64,000 bases of DNA, from positions 58,035-122,034 of the forward strand of contig WALU01000035.1 of NCBI GenBank assembly GCA_015522685.1, read 5' to 3'. The notes below the pieces were generated by a model. The model did no database searches. It was not told where the DNA came from and worked only from the letters and a program-made list of their open reading frames with translations. A program made the position numbers and the translations under genes. This stretch comes from Thermoproteota archaeon (lineage in GTDB: Archaea > Korarchaeota > Korarchaeia > Korarchaeales > Korarchaeaceae). Below are positions 1 through 10,926 of the stretch, piece after piece (position 1 is the first letter of the stretch; the number at the start of each line of letters is the position of its first letter).

Positions 1-438
1 AATAAATTTATTGGGAAGTTTTACTACAACTATTGCGTTGTCTTTAGGATCAAAAGCTATCTGAGTGGAGAAGAATGCACCATTAGGCTCCACTATGAGA
101 GCTCCGAACCTGTAACTCCATGCTATTAAAACCTTAGTCCTCGGCGTATACGAAAATGTTAGATTAGAGTAAAAGTAGTAGGAAGTATTCCTTATTAATT
201 TACGATTTTTTATAGATCCAGATACTACTGTTATGTTATAGCTCCTAAACTTAGGAACCAAAACCCACGTGAAGCCAGAGTTGTTAGATTCGAATTCTGT
301 CGTTATACTTATCCAACCACTATCTCTGACGATATATGTATAGGTAAAAAGTCCTTTGCCTTCCATATGAGATGCAGAGACAGGAAAGCTAGGAATGATC
401 AACAAGGTTATCAGGATCAGCAGACCTTTCCATTTCAT
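1..438 (-). CDS. Secreted/membrane ectodomain protein, partial (runs off the window start)
   Basis: Hand translation from ATG at 438: MKWKGLLILITLLIIPSFPVSASHMEGKGLFTYTYIVRDSGWISITTEFESNNSGFTWVLVPKF..., open to base 1; N-terminal signal peptide. Not in the ORF track because it has no stop in the window. Confidence 0.7.
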   Translation of the reverse strand, partial: MKWKGLLILITLLIIPSFPVSASHMEGKGLFTYTYIVRDSGWISITTEFESNNSGFTWVLVPKFRSYNITVVSGSIKNRKLIRNTSYYFYSNLTFSYTPRTKVLIAWSYRFGALIVEPNGAFFSTQIAFDPKDNAIVVVKLPNKFI

Positions 439-505
439 TTCACAATACCAGAGACAGAAAGAGGGGATATCTATTTAACTTAACCGGCCCTAAATAGGGG
501 ATTGT

Positions 506-1825
506 ATGGAGATACTAATAAGGGGGCTCAAATATATAGTAACTCAGGATGATCGTAGGAGGATCCTCAGGAACTCAGACATTCTAATTAAGGATGGTAT
601 AATAGAATCTGTAGGAAAAGTTAGCGGTTATACAGACTACGTAATTAATGGAAGTAATTTCGTAGCAATCCCAGGTTTAATTAATACTCATGCTCATGTT
701 CCAATGACCTTGTTTAGGGGAGTAGCTGATGATATGAAGTTATTTCCATGGCTACAGGATAAGATATGGCCTATGGAGGCTAATTTAAAGCCCTATCATA
801 TAAAGGCTGGCACAGAGTTAGGATTATTAGAGACCATAAGAACAGGTACCACAACTCTCTTTGATATGTATTTCTTTGAAGATGCAATAGCTGAAGTATT
901 TACAGAATTTGGTTCTAGAGGAGTGTTAGCTGAAGCAATACTAGATTTTGGGACGCCTGAATGCAAGGATGTGGATAGCTGTTTAAGTATAGCTGACAAT
1001 TTTGTTAAAAAATGGAAGGACCATCCCTTGGTGGAGCCAGGATATGGTCCTCATGCTCCTTACACAGTTTCGCCAGAGAGTCTCAAACGCATCTCAGGGA
1101 AAGCTGCTGATAATAACTCGCTAATACAGATACACTTAGCTGAAACACAGAGAGAGATAAATGAGATTAAGGAAAAAACTGGAAGGAGACCCATAGAGCT
1201 AGCCAAGGAAGTAGGGGTCTTAGGCCCTAAGACTGTAGCAGCGCATGTAGTATGGCCTTCTGAAAGAGAGGTAAAATTGCTTGCTCAAAGTGGAACCCTT
1301 GTGTCCCATAATCCTGTAAGTAATTTGAAATTAGCATCTGGTTTCTCTCCAGTTCCTGATATGATTAATGAAGGTGTAAAGGTGTCATTAGGAACTGATG
1401 GACCTGCGAGCAATAATTTGATGGATCTTATAGAGACTATTAAGGTGACTGCTCTCATTCACAAGACTGTAAAGAAAGACCCTACAGTAATGCCCGCTCA
1501 GCTTGTGTTTGATATGGCAACTAGAATACCTGGAGACTTCTTAAATTGGAATATAGGAAGAATAGAACCAGGATTCGATGCAGATATAGTTCTACTAGAT
1601 GCTGAGCTACCTTGGTGGACCCCGCTTCATTCCGTTATTTCTCACTTAGTTTACTCAGCTAGGAGTACTGACGTGAGGTATGTGCTCATCAAAGGTGATT
1701 TGGTACTGAAAAATGGCAAATTCACCAAGAAAGATGAAACCGAAATCATGAGAAACGCCGAAAAAGCTTCATTAGATTTACTGGAGAAATCAGGTGTGAG
1801 CTCTATGCTTAAGGACATGAGTTAA
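506..1825 (+). CDS. mtaD: Amidohydrolase, 5-methylthioadenosine/S-adenosylhomocysteine deaminase-like
   Basis: 439 aa; PGLINTHAHVPMTLFRG, HLAET, GTDGPASNN metal-site motifs of the MtaD/SsnA family. Confidence 0.85.
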   Translation: MEILIRGLKYIVTQDDRRRILRNSDILIKDGIIESVGKVSGYTDYVINGSNFVAIPGLINTHAHVPMTLFRGVADDMKLFPWLQDKIWPMEANLKPYHIKAGTELGLLETIRTGTTTLFDMYFFEDAIAEVFTEFGSRGVLAEAILDFGTPECKDVDSCLSIADNFVKKWKDHPLVEPGYGPHAPYTVSPESLKRISGKAADNNSLIQIHLAETQREINEIKEKTGRRPIELAKEVGVLGPKTVAAHVVWPSEREVKLLAQSGTLVSHNPVSNLKLASGFSPVPDMINEGVKVSLGTDGPASNNLMDLIETIKVTALIHKTVKKDPTVMPAQLVFDMATRIPGDFLNWNIGRIEPGFDADIVLLDAELPWWTPLHSVISHLVYSARSTDVRYVLIKGDLVLKNGKFTKKDETEIMRNAEKASLDLLEKSGVSSMLKDMS

Positions 1826-2371
1826 TTGAGCATAGCTTGGTATTGCAATATTACATGCGATATCTAGGCTCTTAACGAAATCTAGAGATTTAGTTCCTTC
1901 TATCTCAACGAATTCGCCTAATTTAGATACTTTATCCAAGGAAATCTTCAAATCTAATCCTTTTACTCTAATGTTGGTTCTACTTTTCTCTACCACATTT
2001 TTCACATTAAATCCTCTCTTCTTTAACTTTGTAAGAAGCTCTTCTTCATTATTTGGACATTTAAACTTAAATCCTATTCTGGAGAGTGCTTCAGTACAGC
2101 TGTTACTTCCTAGCGGCCCTTCTATCTCCTCTCTGACTTTTTCTCCTTCCGATTCCTTTCTAGAGCTTTTATATGTAATTAAGGTATGTCCATTAACTCT
2201 TCTAATCCTTAAAACTCTATCTGAGATGAGTAATTCACATTTATCATTGTCTAAGTAGAGATCTTGCTGATATTCCTCATTTATAGTTTCATAGTCTAAT
2301 CCCTTCATCTTCAGTAGTTCTAAAAAGGTATGATGATCTATTCTAACCTTCACCTCAATTTCTAAGCCCAA
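1790..2371 (-). CDS. CYTH-domain protein (CyaB/thiamine triphosphatase-like)
   Basis: LEIEVKVRID...VLRIRRVNGHTLITYK...EFVEIEG CYTH pattern; probable TTG start at 2371 preceded by AGGTGG; the longer ORF start lies inside a tRNA. Confidence 0.75.
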   Translation of the reverse strand: MGLEIEVKVRIDHHTFLELLKMKGLDYETINEEYQQDLYLDNDKCELLISDRVLRIRRVNGHTLITYKSSRKESEGEKVREEIEGPLGSNSCTEALSRIGFKFKCPNNEEELLTKLKKRGFNVKNVVEKSRTNIRVKGLDLKISLDKVSKLGEFVEIEGTKSLDFVKSLDIACNIAIPSYAQLTHVLKHRAHT

Positions 2372-2409
2372 GAGACCCACCTTAAATGGAAAAGGCGGCG
2401 AAGCCCTAA

Positions 2410-2494
2410 TGCGGGGGGTGGGATTTGAACCCACGCACCCCTAAGGGAGCGGATCTTAAGTCCGCCGCCTTTGTCCTGGCTCGGCCACCCCCGC
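2410..2494 (-). tRNA. tRNA-Leu (UAA)
   Basis: Reverse complement GCGGGGGTGGCCGAGCC...GGACTTAAGATCC...GGGTTCAAATCCCACCCCCCGC; type II with variable arm; TATA-like TTATAAAAAG about 25 nt upstream (about 2515-2524). Confidence 0.95.
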
Positions 2495-2556
2495 TAAATT
2501 ATGTTTAGCGATACGACTTTTTATAATTTTCCAACCCTTAAATAAGGGGTGCTTAA

Positions 2557-2907
2557 GTGAGCCAGCAGGTAAGGGTAGCTAGCTCTCCAATAGCAGTTAC
2601 TGACGATGAAGTATTAGCTCTCGGTTTTGAGATGATAGGGATACCAGCTAGGGTAATAAAGGGAAGGAGGAATTTACTTAGGTTCTTTAGGGATCACGAG
2701 GCTGAGCTACCTCATGTAGTATTTATGAATGAGAGAGTTGCCGATGAGATAGCTGATTACAGACATAATCTCCTTAGAAGAAAGAAGATTTATCCAGTAT
2801 TTGCAATAGTGCCAGATATGGAAGGAGCTAGAGGAACTAGGTTAAAGGAGTTGGCATCCTTGCTTGCGAAGGTCCTCGGTAGTGAAGAATTGAAGTTTCT
2901 TGGGTGA
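2557..2907 (+). CDS. atpF: A-type ATP synthase subunit F
   Basis: 116 aa, small CheY-like subunit; first gene of the ATPase operon. Confidence 0.75.
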   Translation: MSQQVRVASSPIAVTDDEVLALGFEMIGIPARVIKGRRNLLRFFRDHEAELPHVVFMNERVADEIADYRHNLLRRKKIYPVFAIVPDMEGARGTRLKELASLLAKVLGSEELKFLG

Positions 2908-3232
2908 GGTAATGCCCAAATTAGTTGAGGCCATTATGGAAGCTGAGAATGAGGCTACTAAAATAACCCTGGAAGCTGAGGAGGAAGCTAAGAGAATAAT
3001 TGAGGAAGCTGAGGAGGAAGCTAAGAGAATAATTGAGGAAGCTAAAAATTCTCCTGTAGAAGCGAAGCTTCCTAAGAACATAGATAGGGAGGCTCAGGAG
3101 ATAGTAGAAAGAGCGAAGATGAAAGTGGAGGAATTAAGGGAGAACGCGATGAAGAAAATGAATTTTCTTGCCAACGAAATAGTTAGAGAGGTGTTGGAAG
3201 GTGAGTGGGGAGGAAGTAGTCGACATAGATAA
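2900..3232 (+). CDS. atpH: A-type ATP synthase subunit H/G-like coiled coil
   Basis: Ala/Glu-rich heptad coiled coil (EEEAKRIIEEAEEEAKRIIEEA), positioned before subunit E. Confidence 0.65.
   Translation: MGEVMPKLVEAIMEAENEATKITLEAEEEAKRIIEEAEEEAKRIIEEAKNSPVEAKLPKNIDREAQEIVERAKMKVEELRENAMKKMNFLANEIVREVLEGEWGGSSRHR
2972..3037 (+). repeat. 33-bp perfect tandem duplication inside the coiled-coil ATPase subunit gene
   Basis: GAAGCTGAGGAGGAAGCTAAGAGAATAATTGAG at 2972-3004 and again at 3005-3037. Confidence 0.95.
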
Positions 3233-3842
3233 GAATTCTGAGACGATCGTTAGGGCCATTTTAAAAATGGCGGAGGATAGAGCTCGTGCTATTAGAAAGG
3301 AAGCAGAGGAGAGAGCTAATGAGATAATAGGATCAGCAAAGGAAGAGGCAGATATAATCATAAAGGCAAAAAGAGAACGAATTGAAAGGGAGCTAAGGGA
3401 AGAGGTAGCGAGGAAAAGAAGCGCTGCCGAGGTAGAAGCAAACCAACTTATACTAAGAATGAAAACAGAGCTATTAAATGAGTTATTTAGGAGAGTCAAC
3501 CAAAAGCTAGCAGCCATATCTGAAGGTCAAGATCTCAACTGGGAATATAAAGAACTCCTAGCTAAATACTCCCTTGAAGGAGCTAAAGCTCTTGAGGAGA
3601 AGAGAGTATACCTAATGGGTAGAGAGAATGATAAGAAATTGCTAGAGAGCATCTCTAAAGAGCTTGGCAAAAGAGATATAGAAGCTTTAGTAAATGATAA
3701 GACAATACCAATAATAGGTGGTGTCGTTGTCAGGGACGAAAGAGACATGAGAAGATATTATAACACGTTCGATGGGAGATTCGGAGCATATAAGGAGGCC
3801 AAGGAGATAGAGATCATCCAAAGATTATTTGGGGAGGCGTAA
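3201..3842 (+). CDS. atpE: A-type ATP synthase subunit E
   Basis: 213 aa; N-terminal coiled coil, C-terminal GGVVVRDERDMRRYYNTFDGR. Confidence 0.85.
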   Translation: MSGEEVVDIDKNSETIVRAILKMAEDRARAIRKEAEERANEIIGSAKEEADIIIKAKRERIERELREEVARKRSAAEVEANQLILRMKTELLNELFRRVNQKLAAISEGQDLNWEYKELLAKYSLEGAKALEEKRVYLMGRENDKKLLESISKELGKRDIEALVNDKTIPIIGGVVVRDERDMRRYYNTFDGRFGAYKEAKEIEIIQRLFGEA

Positions 3843-3844
3843 TT

Positions 3845-5629
3845 TTGTCCGAGCTTATTTATGAGAAGGGAGTTATTGTCCATATAAAAGGTCCTGTTGT
3901 AGAAGCGGATGAGATGAGAGGGGCTAGAATCAGAGAAGTTGTATATGTGGGAGAGGAGAAGCTTATAGGAGAGATTGTTAGGATCAAAGGGGATAGAGCA
4001 ATTATACAAGTTTATGAGCCTACTGGAGGAGTAAAGGCCGGGGAATATGTTGAGAGAACAGGCGAACCCTTATCTGCTGAATTAGGTCCTGGATTGTTAG
4101 GTTTAGTTCTCGATGGTCTAGGTAGACCGCTGGAGGTAGTTGCAGAGAAGGCAGGAGGCCCTTTTATAATTAGGGGTATAAAGGTACCTACCCTTCCAAG
4201 AGATAAGAGATGGCATTGGAGTCCAACAGTAAGGGTAGGAGATGGAGTTATAGCAGGAGATGTTCTAGGAGTAGTTCCAGAAGGATCTATAACTCATAAG
4301 GTAATGTTACCACCCAAGATAGAGAAGGCTCGGGTCTTGGAAGTACAACCCGAAGGAGATTATACTATAGAGGAACCCATAGCAGTAGTGGAGCATATAG
4401 GAGAAAAAAAAGAAGTGAAGATGTATCATAAATGGCCCGTCAGGAATCCAAGACCTTTTAGAGAGAAGCTAGCTCCCGTTGAACTTTTAGTTACAGGTCA
4501 GAGAGTCATAGATACATTCTTCCCGATAGTAAAGGGTGGGGCTTCGGCAGTACCTGGAGGATTTGGTACAGGAAAGACCGTTGCACTCTATCAAATCTCC
4601 AAGTGGGCAGATGCCGATGTCGTTGTTTACGTCGGATGCGGCGAGAGAGGCAATGAGATAACTTATTTGCTTCATACATTCCCCGAGCTCATTGATCCCA
4701 AGAGCGGCAGGCCTCTCTTAGAGAGGAGCATTCTGATAGCTAATACTAGCAACATGCCAGTACCAGCAAGGGAGGCAAGTATCTTCATGGGGATAACTTA
4801 CGCCGAGTATTATAGAGATATGGGACTCAACGTTGTACTTACTGCCGATTCCACCTCGAGATGGGCTGAGGCACTAAGGGAGCTTAGCTCTAGGCTTGAA
4901 GAAATTCCTTCTGAAAGAGGATATCCCGCATATCTTCCAGATTACATAGCGTCCTTCTATGAGAGAGCCGGTAGGGTAAAGGTGATGGGAAACAGGGATG
5001 AGCTAGGATCTGTAGCCGTGATAGGAGCAGTAAGTCCCTCTGGTGGAGACCTAAATGAGCCAGTTACTCAGCATACAATGAGATTCGTCGGTGCTTTCTG
5101 GGCGTTGGATAAAGAACTCGCATTTAAGAGGCATTTTCCATCTATAAATTGGCTGAGAAGTTTCTCGAAGTATGCTGGAGGATTAAAGGAGTGGTGGATA
5201 AAGAACTCAGGATATGACATGATGTCCTATAGAGATAAGGCCATAGCCTTACTTCAGAGATCATCTAGTTTAGAGGAAGTTGCTAGAGTTGTTGGAGAGG
5301 CAGCTCTTTCCGATGAGAATAGATTGATTCTCTTATCTGCAGAACTGATAAAGGAGAGTTTCCTAGTACAAAATGCCTATCACGATATTGACTCTTACTG
5401 CTCACCAGAGAAGCAAGCTCTTCTATTAAGAACTTTATTGGAGTTCTATGATAGAGCCAAGCCCATGATTGATGCTGGAGTACCTATGTCGGAGATTTCT
5501 GAGATGAAATCTTTAGGTGATCTAAGGAGATTAAAGTTCGTCCCAGAGGAAAAGTTCAAGGATACAGCAAAGGAGGTTATATCCCAGTTAGAGACCGAAA
5601 TATCCTCCTTAATTGCTAAGGTGGGGTAA
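3845..5629 (+). CDS. atpA: A-type ATP synthase catalytic subunit A
   Basis: 594 aa; P-loop [26 protein letters not shown]; no intein by length. Confidence 0.97.
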   Translation: MSELIYEKGVIVHIKGPVVEADEMRGARIREVVYVGEEKLIGEIVRIKGDRAIIQVYEPTGGVKAGEYVERTGEPLSAELGPGLLGLVLDGLGRPLEVVAEKAGGPFIIRGIKVPTLPRDKRWHWSPTVRVGDGVIAGDVLGVVPEGSITHKVMLPPKIEKARVLEVQPEGDYTIEEPIAVVEHIGEKKEVKMYHKWPVRNPRPFREKLAPVELLVTGQRVIDTFFPIVKGGASAVPGGFGTGKTVALYQISKWADADVVVYVGCGERGNEITYLLHTFPELIDPKSGRPLLERSILIANTSNMPVPAREASIFMGITYAEYYRDMGLNVVLTADSTSRWAEALRELSSRLEEIPSERGYPAYLPDYIASFYERAGRVKVMGNRDELGSVAVIGAVSPSGGDLNEPVTQHTMRFVGAFWALDKELAFKRHFPSINWLRSFSKYAGGLKEWWIKNSGYDMMSYRDKAIALLQRSSSLEEVARVVGEAALSDENRLILLSAELIKESFLVQNAYHDIDSYCSPEKQALLLRTLLEFYDRAKPMIDAGVPMSEISEMKSLGDLRRLKFVPEEKFKDTAKEVISQLETEISSLIAKVG

Positions 5630-5630
5630 T

Positions 5631-7037
5631 ATGTCTATATATGGTCTCGTTTATAAGGATGTTGATCAAGTTAAAGGCCCTTTGGTCATAATGAGGGGCG
5701 TTCCAGGGGTAGCTTACGAGGAAGCGGTTAGGATATACTCTGAAAGTGGAAGGGAATGGTTTGGGCGAGTGCTTGAGGCTGGAAGGGATAAGATAGTTAT
5801 ACAAGTACTTGGAGATACCGAGGGTTTAGACTCCAATGCTATGGTGAAGTTCACAGGTTCTACTTTGAAAATGCCTGTATCCGATGAGATGTTGGGTAGG
5901 GTTTTCAACGGAGCTGGCGAACCCATTGATGGAGGCCCTAGGATAAGAGCTGATGATTACAGAGACATTAATGGAGCTCCAATAAATCCTGCTAAGAGGG
6001 ACTATCCTGATGAGTTTATAGAGACAGGTCTTTCTTCCATAGATGGAATGCTCAGCCTAATTAGAGGACAGAAGTTACCTATATTCTCGGAATCTGGTCT
6101 ACCTCACAACGAAGTTGCTGCTCAAATTGCTAGACAGGTAGTAGTGCCAGGTAAAGCAGAGAGATTTTCTATAGTCTTTGCAGCTATTGGTTTGAAGTAT
6201 GATGATGTCTTGTTCTTTAGAAGGCAGTTTGAGGAGTTCGGAGCACTTAGCAGATCTGTATTGTTCTTGAATTTAGCAGATGACCCTGTAATAGAAAGAA
6301 TTACTACTCCAAGAGTTGCTTTAACTGCAGCGGAGTACTTAGCTTTCGATTTAGGTATGGATGTCTTAGTTATAATAACCGATATGACCAACTACTGCGA
6401 GGCATTAAGGGAGCTTAGTTCTGCTAGGGAAGAGGTTCCAAGTAGAAAAGGATACCCAGGGTATATGTATAGCGATTTAGCAAGTATTTATGAGAGAGCT
6501 GGTAGAATCATAGGTAGGCCTGGATCAATAACATTCATGCCCATATTAACCATGCCTGGGGGAGACCTAACACATCCAATTCCAGACTTAACTGGCTATA
6601 TCACGGAAGGGCAAATCTTCTTGGATCTAGATCTATACAATAGAGGTATATATCCACCCATAAATGTGTTACCCAGCCTCAGTAGGTTGATGAAGGACGG
6701 TATAGGTCAAGGTAAGACGAGAGAAGACCATAAAGAAGTATCTGATCAGTTATATGCTGCATATAGCCAAGGTACGAAAGCTAGAGAGCTGGTACAGATA
6801 GTAGGGGAAGCTGGATTGAGCCCGAGGGAGAAGCTTTACCTTAAATTTGCTAGGAGATTTGAGAATGAATTTGTAGCTCAAGGGTTCAGAGAGAGAAGAA
6901 GCATAGAGGAAACTTTAGATATAGCTTGGAATATACTGTCCATCCTACCCGAGTCGGAATTCACGAGGATAAGTGAGAAAACGCTGGATAAGTATCATCC
7001 CAAGAAGAGAGCTGAAGCTAAGATAAAGGGTGAGTAA
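5631..7037 (+). CDS. atpB: A-type ATP synthase subunit B
   Basis: ISEGRxPxP-like [45 protein letters not shown]. Confidence 0.97.
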   Translation: MSIYGLVYKDVDQVKGPLVIMRGVPGVAYEEAVRIYSESGREWFGRVLEAGRDKIVIQVLGDTEGLDSNAMVKFTGSTLKMPVSDEMLGRVFNGAGEPIDGGPRIRADDYRDINGAPINPAKRDYPDEFIETGLSSIDGMLSLIRGQKLPIFSESGLPHNEVAAQIARQVVVPGKAERFSIVFAAIGLKYDDVLFFRRQFEEFGALSRSVLFLNLADDPVIERITTPRVALTAAEYLAFDLGMDVLVIITDMTNYCEALRELSSAREEVPSRKGYPGYMYSDLASIYERAGRIIGRPGSITFMPILTMPGGDLTHPIPDLTGYITEGQIFLDLDLYNRGIYPPINVLPSLSRLMKDGIGQGKTREDHKEVSDQLYAAYSQGTKARELVQIVGEAGLSPREKLYLKFARRFENEFVAQGFRERRSIEETLDIAWNILSILPESEFTRISEKTLDKYHPKKRAEAKIKGE

Positions 7038-7656
7038 GGTGAGCTTCCGTTCAGTAGGGAGGATCCTCCCCACTAAAGGTTTTTTGATAAGATTAAGAGA
7101 AAGGACCCATTTATTGAGATCAGGAGTAGATGCTCTTAAGATGAAGAGAGATCAGTTAATTAAAGAAAGCCAGAGCCTCCTCTCAGACCTCAAGAAAAGA
7201 TCCGGTACTGAAAAGAAGTTGGAGAAGGCATATAGAATGCTTAGACTAGCATACGCTGCGGCTGGCCCGGATGAAATGAGAAAGTCCTCTCTTTTAACAA
7301 TGCCTCTATTAACAGAGATAAAAGTTAGGAGTATTATTGGCGTGGAGATCCCAGAGATATCGACAAGGGAATTCGAATTAGCGACTTCTCCTTCGCTTAA
7401 CGCTGTTGTTATAGCAGCGGCTAGGAAGTTCTCTGAGGCTATAAAGGAGATTATGCCTCTTATTAACTCTGAGGCTAAATTTGAGAGAATAGCTGAAGCC
7501 TTGGCAGATACCATAAGAAAGGTAAATGCACTAGAAAAGATAATAGTCCCTGATCATGAGGCTGCTATTAAGTACATAGAGGAAGCATTAGAGGAAGACA
7601 CCCTTGAGGAGTTCCTTAGAGTGAAGGAGTATAGGCAGATAAAGGAAGGAGAGTGA
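7030..7656 (+). CDS. atpD: A-type ATP synthase subunit D
   Basis: 208 aa, long coiled-coil central stalk subunit, operon position. Confidence 0.9.
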   Translation: MSKVSFRSVGRILPTKGFLIRLRERTHLLRSGVDALKMKRDQLIKESQSLLSDLKKRSGTEKKLEKAYRMLRLAYAAAGPDEMRKSSLLTMPLLTEIKVRSIIGVEIPEISTREFELATSPSLNAVVIAAARKFSEAIKEIMPLINSEAKFERIAEALADTIRKVNALEKIIVPDHEAAIKYIEEALEEDTLEEFLRVKEYRQIKEGE

Positions 7657-8702
7657 AGGTAGTGTTAAAAGACCCAAAAGAGAAGTACCTAGTAGTTAGG
7701 ACCCATGGGCTTGCCTCTCATTTGATAGATCCCAATGAGATAAGATCTTGGGCCTTTATAGAGAATGAAAAGACTCTTTTTGACAAACTATCCCCCACAG
7801 AGTATGCAGGTTTCTTTGAAGGACCAGAAGACCTTCTAGATGTTATGAAGATAGAAGAGGCCTCTATAGGAGTTAATTCGATAAGAGCAAGGCGGATTAT
7901 ATCTTTGCTTAGAGGAACCAGGGTAGAGAATCTAGTATTGACCTTCATGAGTAAGTATGATCTAGAGAATTTAAGAAGGATAATTTTTTTGTTACTCTAT
8001 GGGAGAAAGGAAAAATTAAGGCTCTTACCAATTAGATTTGGTACTTTGGATATTGATAGGCTATCTAAAGTTCAAAATTTCGAGAATCTCGTAGACATGA
8101 TAGATAATAGAAAAGTGAGAGATTTAATCTCTTCATGGCTATCTAGTGAGAGAGAAGCTGCAGAACTTGATCTACTGGTTGATAGATATTACTTAGATAA
8201 AATGTTCGGGCATTTAAAGGAATTAAAAGTAGGGAAGCAATCTCCAATATACCAGCTGGTTTGTTCATATGCCGAGAACTATTTTCTTAGAATAATGCTG
8301 AAGTCAAAGTATCTTAGGATAGATAAGAGCATAATCTCTAGGGCATTTACTAGGCTTCCCTTTAGAAGAATTATGTTCATATATGAAAAGACGGAGGATT
8401 TAAACGATTTTCTAGATGAGCTTGTGAATTTATCTCCCTATAGACTGGTTTCTATCGAGATAAAAAATGCTATAAAGGATGTAGGTGAGCCTTGGGTTAT
8501 AGAGCATGCTATAGAGAAGAAAACTTACTCAGATGCCCTCAGGATATCACTTAGAGGATCTATGACCATTGCATACGTACTAATGTATTTAATAGCATCT
8601 GAGTGGGAATCTCAAAGTATAAAGACCGTATTATTAGGCAGGATGAGCGGTGTAAATCCTGAAGTATTATATGATTTGCTTTCTCCTCCCTCTCCTTCTT
8701 AA
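7653..8702 (+). CDS. atpC: A-type ATP synthase subunit C (AC39-like)
   Basis: 349 aa, RVENLVLTFMSKYDLENLRRII typical of subunit C; operon position. Confidence 0.8.
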   Translation: MKVVLKDPKEKYLVVRTHGLASHLIDPNEIRSWAFIENEKTLFDKLSPTEYAGFFEGPEDLLDVMKIEEASIGVNSIRARRIISLLRGTRVENLVLTFMSKYDLENLRRIIFLLLYGRKEKLRLLPIRFGTLDIDRLSKVQNFENLVDMIDNRKVRDLISSWLSSEREAAELDLLVDRYYLDKMFGHLKELKVGKQSPIYQLVCSYAENYFLRIMLKSKYLRIDKSIISRAFTRLPFRRIMFIYEKTEDLNDFLDELVNLSPYRLVSIEIKNAIKDVGEPWVIEHAIEKKTYSDALRISLRGSMTIAYVLMYLIASEWESQSIKTVLLGRMSGVNPEVLYDLLSPPSPS

Positions 8703-8822
8703 TATAACCTATATTTTATCTCTTTATATTCCTGCTATTCACTTCTTTTTCTTACCAGCAGTAATAAGTTATTAAATGCGAGATTTTACCTAAAATAGAG
8801 GAATAAGGAGAATTCTTCTCCT

Positions 8823-9143
8823 TTATATTATCAGGAATGCCACCAGCAGTCCATATACTGCAACTCCCTCAGCAAGACCTCCTAATATGAGGACCTGTGT
8901 GAATGCATTCGGATTTTCAGCTAACAGCGCACTTCCACCAATGGCAACTCCATATAGTCCTATCCCAGCTCCTATAGTGCTGCCCAATACTGCGAGAGCA
9001 GCTCCAACATACCTAAGCCCCCCTCCTGCCGGCACAGCATTTCCCGATGATGCAGCAGACACAGTCATTATAGATAGAGGAAGTAGCAATAGAGGAAGAC
9101 CTAGAATTAGGTAGGTGAGCAATTTCTTAGTCCTCAGGCTCAT
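8823..9143 (-). CDS. atpK: A-type ATP synthase proteolipid subunit K (c)
   Basis: Signal-like N-terminus followed by one hairpin, GSTIGAGIGLYGVAIGGSALLAENPNAFTQVLILGGLAEGVAVYGLLVAFLII, with the conserved Glu. Confidence 0.9.
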   Translation of the reverse strand: MSLRTKKLLTYLILGLPLLLLPLSIMTVSAASSGNAVPAGGGLRYVGAALAVLGSTIGAGIGLYGVAIGGSALLAENPNAFTQVLILGGLAEGVAVYGLLVAFLII

Positions 9144-9224
9144 CATACAACCACCCATGATATTCCAAGAATATCTTAGAGACCTTTAGTTAGTAGAATA
9201 AGATTAATAAAAAGTTGCCATTCT

Positions 9225-10856
9225 TCAAGAGAAGGTAGGCCCTAGAAGCTCAGATACTCTCTTGAACGGCCTACCTGATGCCCTATAGAATTTCGTGAAG
9301 AACTCATAGAATGTTAGCCTAGTGGCTTGAATGAATGAAAGTAACCCTTCTAGTCCCATGACAGCTATATTTATGAATATGAAAGATCCTAGAGCTATAG
9401 GAGATAGGAGAAAGCTTATGTTACTCAGATTAAATATCTCTTGACCAGCTATTAGCTGAGCTGCGAGTACTCCAAATACCTCATGTATAACAGCAAATGC
9501 AGCAAGCCTTACATAGGAAAGAGAATTGCTGAGTAAAGCCAGTGTACCCTCCAAAGCTACCGCTATAAGTTCTGACATACCTTCTCCGATGCCATGCCCC
9601 TCCTTTACAGATTTGTATATGGGGGAGACCATTGTTATCAGGAGGAATATTCCCATTGAGAGGAACAGCGGATCTTTTGCGATGAGGTTTAGTTGAGCTC
9701 TATCCCAAGTTACTGCAAGTACAGCACCAAAGTACATTATGACTGTAAATAATCCTTTATACTCAAAGATTGCTGCAAACAAGTCTCCTTCGATGAACTT
9801 ATTTATTGTATTTACAATGAAGCCCACTTCCATTTCTAGAGCGCCAAAGAGGAGTGAAATTACTATAAGCTGTACTATATTATATAAGGGGCTTATTATA
9901 GGCTTTAACACTTCAATGAAGAAGAACATACCATATAAGTACCCAAAGAACATCGATGCAATTCCAGAATAGATTAACAATCCACCTAGATCCTTCATAC
10001 TTCCTCTAAATTTCTTATAGAGGTAAACTCCCAATAGAAGCGTTGATAGACCATGTCCCATGTCACCAAACATCATACCAAACATTAAGGGGAAGAATAT
10101 TGCTGTGAGAATTGTAGGATCTAGTTCGAATATCGATGGAATCCCGTACAGTTTATGTGTTAACAGAGTTACCGGTTTTATTACATTAGGCATTTTAGTC
10201 TTAGAAGGAGCTTTACTCCCCTCTCCAGCTTCTTCAAATTCTATAGCAGTATATTTCCCAAGGTTATCTCTCAAAGCTTTATCTAGATCTCCTCTCTTCT
10301 TTTGAGGGACCCATCCGGATATTACAGCTGCTTCCTTTCCTACGTAGGTCATAGTTTTAATTTTCTGAGCTAATGCCTTTGGTTTTAGCTTTAATGCCAA
10401 TAATATGAGGGCATGCATCTTCTCTTTTATGCTACTAAGAGATCTTTCCAGCTCATCTTTTAATCTCAGAAATTCTTCTTTCTTGCTCAAACCTTTTAAC
10501 TTCTCTATTTCTCTTTCAATGGAGAGATATCTCCCTATAAGATCATCTAGTTCTAATATCAGCTTTTTATAATTTTCATTTAGCGATATCCCTCCTGATT
10601 GCGATTTTACCAACATCTCTTCCATAGAGATTCCTGTTAGAGAACTTGCCCTCTCTAAGGCTCTTACAATATCTTTATATGCCTCTAGCTCAGGTGTCTC
10701 AATTCCCTCAGGAGGTTTAACGCCAGGTAGTCCTTCAGGTGGTTCTAGATGTATATCATCAAACTCTATTAGAGCTTTAGCCATGCTGTCTGTATATGGT
10801 TTAATCGTGTAAGCATAAAACCGGGCTACCTTCTCAGGTTTAAGCATATAGGTCAC
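9225..10856 (-). CDS. atpI: A-type ATP synthase subunit I (a)
   Basis: 543 aa; GDMGHGLSTLLLG and SNSLSYVRLAAFAVIHEVFG motifs. Confidence 0.93.
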   Translation of the reverse strand: MTYMLKPEKVARFYAYTIKPYTDSMAKALIEFDDIHLEPPEGLPGVKPPEGIETPELEAYKDIVRALERASSLTGISMEEMLVKSQSGGISLNENYKKLILELDDLIGRYLSIEREIEKLKGLSKKEEFLRLKDELERSLSSIKEKMHALILLALKLKPKALAQKIKTMTYVGKEAAVISGWVPQKKRGDLDKALRDNLGKYTAIEFEEAGEGSKAPSKTKMPNVIKPVTLLTHKLYGIPSIFELDPTILTAIFFPLMFGMMFGDMGHGLSTLLLGVYLYKKFRGSMKDLGGLLIYSGIASMFFGYLYGMFFFIEVLKPIISPLYNIVQLIVISLLFGALEMEVGFIVNTINKFIEGDLFAAIFEYKGLFTVIMYFGAVLAVTWDRAQLNLIAKDPLFLSMGIFLLITMVSPIYKSVKEGHGIGEGMSELIAVALEGTLALLSNSLSYVRLAAFAVIHEVFGVLAAQLIAGQEIFNLSNISFLLSPIALGSFIFINIAVMGLEGLLSFIQATRLTFYEFFTKFYRASGRPFKRVSELLGPTFS

Positions 10857-10926
10857 CTTTTTGATGTTCGTTATATTTACCTCGGTTTATTAAAAATGAT
10901 TGCAGTCATTGATAAGCGAAAGTATC

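Noticed and set aside
2372-2434. Long start of the CYTH ORF (MGSNPTPRIRASPPFPF...)
   Set aside because: It reads through tRNA-Leu(UAA) on the same strand; a TTG start at 2371 with an SD-like AGGTGG is more plausible.
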